A stretch of DNA of 5,364 nt, from the NCBI GenBank assembly GCA_946491675.1, contig CAMLYN010000085.1, positions 1 to 5,364 of the forward strand, written 5' to 3'. The stretch comes from an uncultured Mycoplasmatota bacterium (GTDB taxonomy: Bacteria > Bacillota_I > Bacilli_A > RF39 > UBA660). This document shows, one piece after another, positions 1 through 5,364 of the stretch. The notes beneath the pieces were generated by a model. It searched no databases. It was given only the letters and a program-made list of their open reading frames with translations, and was not told the DNA's origin. The translations under genes were made by a program, and so were the position numbers. How positions within the stretch are numbered: position 1 is the stretch's first letter; every line of letters starts with the position of its first letter.

Positions 1-50
1 CTTCCGCAGGATTTTAAGTCCTGTGCGTCTACCAATTTCGCCACTCAGGC
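1..50 (-). tRNA. tRNA-Leu (anticodon UAA), 3' part cut by window edge
   Basis: The minus strand from position 50 down to 1 reads as the 5' two-thirds of a leucine tRNA. It shows a 7-base acceptor strand GCCUGAG, then U8 and G9. The D stem is GCG/CGC around an AAAUUGGUAGA loop with the invariant GG. The anticodon stem CAGGA/UCCUG encloses the loop CUUAAAA, giving anticodon UAA, which reads UUA and UUG codons. UUA is very common in these AT-rich genes. The sequence ends in CGGAAG, the beginning of what should be the long variable arm of a class II tRNA. The rest of that arm, the T arm and the 3' acceptor strand lie outside the window, so acceptor pairing and an encoded CCA cannot be checked. 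It is preceded by its own promoter in the gap at 51-122. Confidence 0.95.
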
Positions 51-55
51 ATAAC

Positions 56-74
56 CTTGTCATCAACTGACAAG
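56..74. repeat. Perfect 7-bp inverted repeat in the tRNA leader
   Basis: CTTGTCA (56-62) and TGACAAG (68-74) are exact reverse complements separated by 5 bases. The element sits between the -10 box of the tRNA promoter and the tRNA 5' end, overlapping the inferred transcription start near 71-72. It could form a hairpin in the short 5' leader removed by RNase P, or act as an operator at the start site. Neither flank carries a U-tract in either direction, so it does not look like an intrinsic terminator. The core TTGTCA also matches the -35 box. Confidence 0.7.
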
Positions 75-78
75 ATTA

Positions 79-107
79 ATTATACAACATTATTCTTTAT
101 TTGACAA
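79..107 (-). promoter_or_regulatory. Sigma-A type promoter of the tRNA-Leu gene
   Basis: On the minus strand there is a -35 box TTGTCA (102-107), a 17-base spacer and a perfect -10 box TATAAT (79-84). An A-tract (complement of the eight T at 111-118) lies just upstream of the -35 box and resembles a proximal UP element, as expected for a strong stable-RNA promoter. Transcription should begin near 71-72, about 20 bases before the tRNA 5' end at 50. The upstream A-tract almost touches the stop codon of the preceding gene, so the promoter fills most of the intergenic gap. The boxes are seen directly; the start point is inferred from spacing. Confidence 0.82.
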
Positions 108-122
108 TACTTTTTTTTAATT

Positions 123-605
123 TTATATAAAATTTATCTTACATTTTGCTAATTGTTTTAATCTTTTAGCTTTAATTCTATTTTTATCGCTTTCAAAAAA
201 CCAAGTATAAGCAGCCTCCCAAATGGCTACCCAACCGATTATTAAAATAACTTCTGATATAACCTCATTGCTACTTATTTCTTTAAAATATGATAAATAT
301 ATTAAAATAATACCAATAAAGAAAATGATTGCTTTTTTTAAATTTGAATGTTTTAAAATCAAAGTATATTCTTTTAAATCATCTTTATAATTTTCATGAA
401 TCATTTTAATAAATTCTTCTTTTTCTTTATTAGAAATTTTAAAATTAGCTTTAACATTTAAAGTAATTCGATTAGATAAAGATTTACCTCGACACTCTTC
501 TAAAATATAATTACTTAAATTATTAGATAATTTTGTTTCATTAAATTGATTAATATAATCATCTTTCTCATCAAAACTGATTTCAATTATTGTTTCTTTC
601 TTCAT
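123..605 (-). CDS. Uncharacterised membrane protein with two C-terminal transmembrane helices
   Basis: This encodes a 160-residue protein of unknown function. Residues 1-88 are polar and charged, without a signal peptide, and are probably cytoplasmic. Two hydrophobic segments follow, at about 90-107 and 115-137, joined by a short polar loop. The second contains a Trp-rich motif, GWVAIWEAAYTWFFE (124-138). It is followed by a basic tail (about 141-154, rich in Lys and Arg), which by the positive-inside rule places both ends in the cytoplasm. I recall similar GW..WEA motifs in short hypothetical proteins of Bacillota, but know no assigned role. The ATG start is supported by AAAGGA (complement of 614-619) 8 bases upstream, overlapping the parC stop codon. 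It lies 12 bases after parC and is probably the last gene of the topoisomerase IV operon. No terminator follows before the tRNA-Leu promoter. Confidence 0.8.
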   Translation of the reverse strand: MKKETIIEISFDEKDDYINQFNETKLSNNLSNYILEECRGKSLSNRITLNVKANFKISNKEKEEFIKMIHENYKDDLKEYTLILKHSNLKKAIIFFIGIILIYLSYFKEISSNEVISEVILIIGWVAIWEAAYTWFFESDKNRIKAKRLKQLAKCKINFI

Positions 606-611
606 TCAAAT

Positions 612-619
612 CTTCCTTT
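612..619 (-). promoter_or_regulatory. Ribosome binding site of the 160-residue membrane protein
   Basis: The minus strand reads AAGGAAGA ending 6 bases before the ATG at 603-605; the AAAGGA core (614-619) is 8 bases away. Part of the core lies inside the TAA stop codon of parC (618-620), so translation of the two genes may be coupled. It fixes the start codon of the downstream gene. Confidence 0.8.
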
Positions 620-3122
620 ATATTTTAAAATCATCAAGAAAATCGTCTATCGTTAATATTTTTTCATCAACATCATCTAAAGAAATTTCAATTATTTCTT
701 CTTCAATAATGTTTTGTTCCTCTTTTTTTTCTTTAGTTAAAGTGACTTCTTCAAAACAGTCAGTAATTCCTTTTTTATTAATGACTGTCCCCGTTGAATA
801 ACGATCGACAATTGGCAATTCAGTTACTTTCATATAATTTATATCATTAGTTAAAATACCTATTTTTTTAACATTAATAAATACCTTTAATATATGATAA
901 GGATTAGTTTTAACATCTCTTACTAATAAAACGCCACGTCTAGCTCTTGTTGATAATTCAAATTCATTTATTTTAACTCTTTTTCCTGTTCCGTTAGCTG
1001 TAATAATAGTGATATAGTCAGTATTGTTAAATAAACTACCACTAACAACTTCATCTTCTTTTAAATTAATCGCTTTAACACCACTAGCTTTAATACCAAC
1101 TATAGATATTTCATCGATTTTATATCTTAATCCATAACCATTTTTAGTTGCTATAAATACCTCATTACCTAAATTATCACTTACACTAACAACTTTATCA
1201 TTACCTTTTAGTTTCATACAACTCATTGGTTTAGAATATCTAGTTACTTTAAATTCATTTAATTTAGTTCGTTTAACTAACCCATCTTTACTAAATAAAG
1301 TGATATAGCAATCTTTATTAAAATCATAAACAGGAATACTTTTAATAATGTTTTCATCACTATTTATTTTAATAATATTACTAATATGTTTTCCTAGTTC
1401 TTTCCATTTTAAATCAGGTATTTCATAAACAGGAACATATAAATAATTACCTAAATCAGTAAATAATAATAAAGTATTTAAAGTATTCATTTGATATAAA
1501 CCAATGACATAATCATTTTCTTTGACTAAAGTTTCTTCTTCATTAGCATTATAACTTCTAAGTGATACTCTTTTTACATAACCTTGACGAGTAACAACAA
1601 CAATACAATCTTCTTTTGGAATCATTGAAGTTGTATCAATTTTTATTTCGCTTACCTCAGCTTCGATAGTTGTCTTACGAGGTGTAGCATATTCTTTTTT
1701 GATACTCTTTAACTCATCTTTCATCACATTTTTTAATTTGTTTTCATCGTTTAAAATACTTTCTAAAAATTCAATCATTAATTTTAAATTATCTTTTCTT
1801 TCTAATAATTCGGTAACATCAGTATTAGTTAATTTATATAGTTGTAGCATAACAATCGCTTCAGCTTGTTTTTCAGTAAATTGATATTCCTTAACTAAAT
1901 TATCTTTAGCATCACTTTTATTTTTTGAACTTCTAATTGTTTTTATAACTTCATCTAAAATTGATAAAGCTTTAATTAAGCCTTCAACTATATGCATTTC
2001 TGCTAAAGCATGGTCTAAATCAAATTTAGTTCTTTTAAGAATTACTTCTTTTTGATGATTAATATAAGCATCTAATATAGGTAATATTCCTAAAGTCATC
2101 GGACGATTATTAACTATTGCTACCATATTATAATTAAAAGAAATTTGTAAATCGGTATTTTTAAGTAAATAATTGATAATCAATTCACTATTAGCATCTT
2201 TTTTTAAATCGATAACAATTGTTTCAGGATTTTCTAAATCTGATTCATCTCTTACTTCTGCAATACCTTCAACTTTTTTATCAATTCTAATTTCGTCAAT
2301 TTTTTTTACTAAAACCGATTTATTAACGTCAAAAGGAATTTCCGTAATAACAATCTGATCTTTTCCTTTATTTTTAACAATTTCATATTTTGATTTGACA
2401 ATAACTTTACCACGACCAGTTGTAAAGGCATCGATAATACCTTGTTTACCACAGGCAATTCCTCCAGTTGGGAAATCTGGTCCTTTAACGATATCTAAAA
2501 TTGTATCTAAATGGCAATTAGGACTGTCAATTCTTTTAATAGTAGCATCGATTATTTCACCTAGATTATGTGGGGGAATATTAGTTGCATATCCTGCACT
2601 AATACCGTTAGAACCATTGACTAAAAGATTGGGAAATTTAGCTGGTAAAACTGTTGGTTCAAACAAAGTATCATCATAGTTGTAAGTCATAATAACAGTA
2701 TCTTTATTAATATCTTTTAATAGTTCGTTACTTATTTTAGAAAGTCTTGCTTCAGTATAACGATAAGCAGCTGGTGGGTCACCATCCATTGAACCATTAT
2801 TACCATGCATATCAATATAACTAGTATTTTGTTTCCACCATTGGCTCATTCTAACCATAGCATCATAAATACTTGAATCACCATGTGGGTGATATTGTCC
2901 CATAACATCTCCGACTGTCTTAGCTGATTTACGATATGGTTTATCATAAGTATTTTTACCTTGATACATAGTGTATAAAATTCTTCTTTGAACGGGCTTT
3001 AGACCATCTCTGACATCTGGTAAAGCACGATCTTGAATAATGGTTTTGGCATATCTCGCAAATCTTTCACCCATAATATCTTCTAATGAATAATCATATA
3101 TTTTTTTTAAAACTTCTTGCAT
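618..3122 (-). CDS. parC: DNA topoisomerase IV subunit A (ParC/GrlA)
   Basis: ParC is the DNA-cleaving subunit of topoisomerase IV, which with ParE forms an A2B2 enzyme that decatenates daughter chromosomes and relaxes supercoils using ATP. The protein has 834 residues, a normal length. The winged-helix and tower domains run from about 25 to 360. They include the quinolone region [12 protein letters not shown] (78-89) with Ser83 and Asp87 in the sensitive state, the catalytic tyrosine Tyr122 in RYTEARL, and Ile174 in NGISAGYAT, which intercalates into bent DNA. The coiled coil and C-gate span about 365-475 with [10 protein letters not shown] (426-435). A beta-pinwheel C-terminal domain follows from about 500 to 785, then an acidic tail from about 794. 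The pinwheel lacks the GyrA-box QRRGGKG; the nearest match is a degenerate RARRG near 726. That and the Firmicutes ParC-like sequence separate it from GyrA. The ATG has a good AGGTGA ribosome binding site in the end of the preceding gene. The stop is TAA. Confidence 0.96.
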   Translation of the reverse strand: MQEVLKKIYDYSLEDIMGERFARYAKTIIQDRALPDVRDGLKPVQRRILYTMYQGKNTYDKPYRKSAKTVGDVMGQYHPHGDSSIYDAMVRMSQWWKQNTSYIDMHGNNGSMDGDPPAAYRYTEARLSKISNELLKDINKDTVIMTYNYDDTLFEPTVLPAKFPNLLVNGSNGISAGYATNIPPHNLGEIIDATIKRIDSPNCHLDTILDIVKGPDFPTGGIACGKQGIIDAFTTGRGKVIVKSKYEIVKNKGKDQIVITEIPFDVNKSVLVKKIDEIRIDKKVEGIAEVRDESDLENPETIVIDLKKDANSELIINYLLKNTDLQISFNYNMVAIVNNRPMTLGILPILDAYINHQKEVILKRTKFDLDHALAEMHIVEGLIKALSILDEVIKTIRSSKNKSDAKDNLVKEYQFTEKQAEAIVMLQLYKLTNTDVTELLERKDNLKLMIEFLESILNDENKLKNVMKDELKSIKKEYATPRKTTIEAEVSEIKIDTTSMIPKEDCIVVVTRQGYVKRVSLRSYNANEEETLVKENDYVIGLYQMNTLNTLLLFTDLGNYLYVPVYEIPDLKWKELGKHISNIIKINSDENIIKSIPVYDFNKDCYITLFSKDGLVKRTKLNEFKVTRYSKPMSCMKLKGNDKVVSVSDNLGNEVFIATKNGYGLRYKIDEISIVGIKASGVKAINLKEDEVVSGSLFNNTDYITIITANGTGKRVKINEFELSTRARRGVLLVRDVKTNPYHILKVFINVKKIGILTNDINYMKVTELPIVDRYSTGTVINKKGITDCFEEVTLTKEKKEEQNIIEEEIIEISLDDVDEKILTIDDFLDDFKI

Positions 3123-3125
3123 AAT

Positions 3126-3671
3126 TCACCTACCTAATATCCTTTTTAAAATCGGTTTTAAAGATTTAAAAAATATTTTGATATCAAACGATAAACTTAA
3201 ATTATCATAATATTCAATATCACATTTTAAAGTGTTTTTATAACCTAACTTTCTTCCACCATAAACTTGCGCTAAACTAATTAAACCTGGTTTTACTAAA
3301 TATCTTTTAGGGCTTATTTCTCCTTGAGGTAATTTCTCACCACAAATAAATGCTCTTGGGCCAATCAAAGACATGTCACCTTTTAAAATATTGAAAAATT
3401 GTGGTAATTCATTTAACCCTGTATTATCAATAAACTTGCTTAATTTATTATAATGACTATTTCCATTTTGATCGTAAATTCTCGTTCTTATTTTATACAT
3501 ATAAAATGGTTTTTTATTTTTTCCTTCTCTTGGTATTCTAATGTCAATCAAAGGTAATCCAAGATTAAATAATGTAATTAATAAAACAATTATTAAAAGT
3601 GGCAAAGTTAAAATAATAAATATTATCGATAAAATTATATCTAATATTCTTTTTAAAATTAAGTAGTTCAC
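3126..3671 (-). CDS. Bacterial sugar transferase (monotopic phosphoglycosyl transferase, PglC/WcaJ catalytic-domain type)
   Basis: The family transfers a sugar phosphate from a UDP-sugar to undecaprenyl phosphate at the inner face of the membrane, the first step in making surface polysaccharide or glycoprotein glycans. The 181 residues cover the minimal catalytic domain. An N-terminal KRxxD (7-11) starts a hydrophobic re-entrant helix with Pro24. Next come YKIRT (59-63), GLNELPQFFNILKGDMSLIGPR (85-106), KPGLISLAQVYGGRK (127-141), and DxxYYD with an amphipathic C-terminus. The catalytic pair, normally Asp-Glu in LDELPQ, reads Asn87-Glu88 here (codon AAT at 3411-3413), and GPRP reads GPRA. Activity is therefore uncertain, although the other motifs are kept. 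The start is GTG, overlapping the parE stop by 4 bases (GTGA). An in-frame TAA four codons upstream excludes a longer form, and the only Shine-Dalgarno-like AGGA is 12 bases away, so initiation is probably coupled to parE. No other glycan gene is visible; the sugar substrate cannot be predicted. Confidence 0.9.
   Translation of the reverse strand: MNYLILKRILDIILSIIFIILTLPLLIIVLLITLFNLGLPLIDIRIPREGKNKKPFYMYKIRTRIYDQNGNSHYNKLSKFIDNTGLNELPQFFNILKGDMSLIGPRAFICGEKLPQGEISPKRYLVKPGLISLAQVYGGRKLGYKNTLKCDIEYYDNLSLSFDIKIFFKSLKPILKRILGR
3127..3136 (-). promoter_or_regulatory. Ribosome binding site of parC inside the end of the sugar transferase gene
   Basis: The minus strand reads TAGGTAGGTG followed by AATT and the ATG of parC at 3120-3122. 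The AGGTGA part matches the 3' half of the full Shine-Dalgarno consensus, which explains the short 4-base gap. The site is made from the last codons (Gly-Arg) and the TGA stop of the sugar transferase. Ribosomes finishing that gene therefore sit on the parC initiation site, which suggests translational coupling. Confidence 0.8.
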
Positions 3672-5364
3672 TTTTGATAATTATCCTGTAAAGTAAAATC
3701 AACGTTTTCTTCAATCCACTCTTTTCTTGGTTCAACCTTATCTCCCATTAAAATACTCACTCTTTTTTCCGCTAAAGCAACATCATTAATATCAACTTTA
3801 ACTAAACTTCTAGTACTAGGATTCATTGTTGTTTCCCATAATTGATCGGGATTCATTTCACCTAAACCTTTATAACGTTGCGTTTCTAATTTTACTTTAC
3901 TTTTTTCTAATATTTCTTTTCTTTCTTCATCTGTCCAAGCATAATAAACAGTTTTACCATTAAATAATTTATATAAAGGTGGCATAGCAATAAATAATTT
4001 ACCGTTTTCGATTAATGGTTTCATGTAGCGATAAAAGAAAGTTAATAATAAAATTTGAATATGTGCTCCATCATCATCAGCATCGGTCATGATAATAACT
4101 TTATCATAATTACAATCTTTGATTTCGAAATCACTACCAACACCAGCTCCGACTGTATGAATTATGGTATTTATCTCCTCATTTTTAAATATTTCGTCTA
4201 GTTTCGTCTTTTCGCAGTTTAAAACTTTACCTCTTAATGGTAGGATTGCTTGAAATTTACGATCTCTTCCTTGTTTGGCAGAACCTCCTGCTGAATCTCC
4301 TTCGACTAAAAACAATTCATTTTTATCAGGATTTTTTACTTGAGCTGGAGTTAATTTTCCTGATAAAGCTTGTTCTTTTTTATTTTTTCCTTTACCATTT
4401 CTTGCTTCGTCACGAGCTTTACGAGCTGCTTCTCTTACCATTTTACTTTTAACCATTTTATTTAAAATTTCTGTAGCAATAGCTTTGTTTTCTTCTAAGA
4501 AAAACTGTAATTTTTCAGTTACAATATTTTCGACAATTGGACGAGCTTGGGGCGTACCTAATTTTGATTTAGTTTGACCTTCAAATTGTAATAAAGCTTC
4601 TGGTATTTGTAAACTGATAATTGCTGTTAAGCCTTCTCTTGTATCAGATCCTTCTAGATTTTTATCTTTTGCTTTCAAATAACCATTTTCTTTAGCATAA
4701 TCATTAAATACTCTTGTTAAAGCTGTTTTAAAGCCTACTTCGTGAGTACCGCCATCAGTTGTTTTGACATTATTAGCAAAACTGATAATATTTTCTGAAT
4801 AAGTATCAGTATATTGAAAAGCAACTTCAACGTTAATTCCATCTTTAGTACCATTAAAATGAACCACTTTATGTAATTCATTTTTACCATCGTTTAAATA
4901 TTCAACAAAGGATTTTAGACCATTTTCATAGCAAAATACTTCTTGTTTATTATCTTGTTCGTCAATTACTTCAACAGTTAATCCTTTTAGTAAAAAAGCT
5001 GACTCCTGCATTCTTTCACAAACAGTAGTAAAAGAAAAATTAGTCGTACTAAAAATTGTTTCATCAGGCATAAATCTAACTTTAGTACCAGTCCGACTAG
5101 TTTTATCTAATTTTTGTAAAGGTATTTTTACCTTTCCCCCATTTTCAAAACGAATATAATATGTGTATCCATCTCTTTTAATCGTTACTTCCATCCATTT
5201 ACTTAAAGCATTGACAACTGAAGCTCCTACTCCGTGTAATCCTCCAGATACTTTGTAACCAGAATTTTCAAATTTCCCACCAGCATGTAAAACTGTGTAT
5301 ATGACCTCTGGTGTACTCATTCCAGATTCATGCATACCAACAGGAACGCCTCTTCCTTCATCTT
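3668..5364 (-). CDS. parE: DNA topoisomerase IV subunit B (ParE/GrlB), 5' end outside window
   Basis: ParE is the ATPase subunit that drives strand passage by topoisomerase IV together with ParC. The frame is open to the right edge, so the N-terminus is missing, probably about 75 residues. The first visible residues are DEGRGVPVG of the GHKL ATP-binding fold. An internal Met (5333-5335) is not the true start. Counted from that Met, the ATP-lid glycine motif GGLHGVGAS is at 31-39 and the transducer loop with the ATP-contacting Lys of QTKSKLG at 254-260. The TOPRIM motif EGDSAGGSAKQGRDRKF is at 345-361, PLRGK at 366-370, and the metal-binding DADDD at 418-422. The C-terminal QRYKGLGEMNPDQLWETTMNP is at 486-506. 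VGAGVG, DGAHIQ, YYAWTD and MGDKVEPRKEWIEENV are typical of Firmicutes ParE rather than GyrB. The gene ends in TGA, overlapping the sugar transferase start by 4 bases. All metal-binding and ATP-site motifs visible are intact. Confidence 0.96.
   Translation of the reverse strand, partial: DEGRGVPVGMHESGMSTPEVIYTVLHAGGKFENSGYKVSGGLHGVGASVVNALSKWMEVTIKRDGYTYYIRFENGGKVKIPLQKLDKTSRTGTKVRFMPDETIFSTTNFSFTTVCERMQESAFLLKGLTVEVIDEQDNKQEVFCYENGLKSFVEYLNDGKNELHKVVHFNGTKDGINVEVAFQYTDTYSENIISFANNVKTTDGGTHEVGFKTALTRVFNDYAKENGYLKAKDKNLEGSDTREGLTAIISLQIPEALLQFEGQTKSKLGTPQARPIVENIVTEKLQFFLEENKAIATEILNKMVKSKMVREAARKARDEARNGKGKNKKEQALSGKLTPAQVKNPDKNELFLVEGDSAGGSAKQGRDRKFQAILPLRGKVLNCEKTKLDEIFKNEEINTIIHTVGAGVGSDFEIKDCNYDKVIIMTDADDDGAHIQILLLTFFYRYMKPLIENGKLFIAMPPLYKLFNGKTVYYAWTDEERKEILEKSKVKLETQRYKGLGEMNPDQLWETTMNPSTRSLVKVDINDVALAEKRVSILMGDKVEPRKEWIEENVDFTLQDNYQK

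Noticed and set aside
56..74. Hairpin read as an intrinsic terminator for the operon or the tRNA
   Set aside because: The stem has only three G-C pairs out of seven, and no U-tract follows it on either strand.
239..312. Repeated TATTAAAATAA-like segments within the membrane protein gene
   Set aside because: They are short AT-rich stretches encoding Ile/Leu runs in the two transmembrane helices; composition explains them.
2395..2679. 94-codon open frame on the plus strand
   Set aside because: It lies wholly inside the highly conserved breakage-reunion region of parC, antisense to it. It has no recognisable domain and no clear ribosome binding site. The same holds for the shorter plus-strand frames at 1699-1884, 2173-2358 and 4237-4452.
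2872..2889. Possible fluoroquinolone resistance changes in ParC
   Set aside because: Ser83 and Asp87, the key positions in GyrA-like numbering, are in the usual sensitive state; no change was seen.
3120..3128. Mycoplasma-type genetic code (UGA as Trp)
   Set aside because: Tryptophan codons examined in parE and parC, including a conserved WW pair, are TGG, and no in-frame TGA interrupts either gene. parE and the sugar transferase both end sensibly in TGA.
618..5364. Assignment of the two large genes as gyrA and gyrB
   Set aside because: The A subunit lacks a canonical GyrA box. Motifs such as DGNNG-free [18 protein letters not shown] and the C-gate [10 protein letters not shown] match Firmicutes ParC. 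In the B subunit VGAGVG, DGAHIQ and MGDKVEPRKEW match ParE.

Overview
The window is an AT-rich segment (roughly 30 % G+C by eye) in which every recognisable gene lies on the minus strand. It carries the end of a topoisomerase IV operon and the start of a tRNA gene. Reading in the direction of transcription, from high to low coordinates, the order is: parE (5' end cut by the window edge), a small bacterial sugar transferase, parC, an uncharacterised two-helix membrane protein, then a tRNA-Leu(UAA) gene with its own promoter, cut by the left edge.

The protein genes are packed like an operon. parE and the sugar transferase overlap by 4 bases. The sugar transferase and parC are separated by 3 bases. 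parC and the membrane protein gene are separated by 12 bases, with the ribosome binding site of the second touching the parC stop codon. No terminator or convincing internal promoter was seen among them. The only intergenic region is the 72-base gap at 51-122, and no stretch above 300 bases lacks a gene.

The organism looks like a low-GC Bacillota, or a Mollicutes-like relative that keeps the standard genetic code. ParE and ParC resemble the Firmicutes topoisomerase IV type rather than gyrase. UGA is used as a stop (parE and the sugar transferase), and the tryptophan codons I checked are UGG. This argues against a Mycoplasma-type code. Erysipelotrichia, Acholeplasma-like or uncultured gut Bacilli are plausible homes, but I cannot fix the genus.

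ParE (ATPase and TOPRIM subunit) and ParC (DNA cleavage subunit) together form topoisomerase IV, which separates linked daughter chromosomes. The unusual element is the lipid-carrier sugar transferase (phosphoglycosyl transferase) placed between these two subunits with coupled translation. It has an Asn where the family's catalytic Asp normally sits. It is also in the same reading frame as parC, with only one UGA codon and one sense codon between the two frames. I found no CRISPR array, mobile element or evident new defence system. The interesting points are the odd operon content and a palindrome in the tRNA leader.
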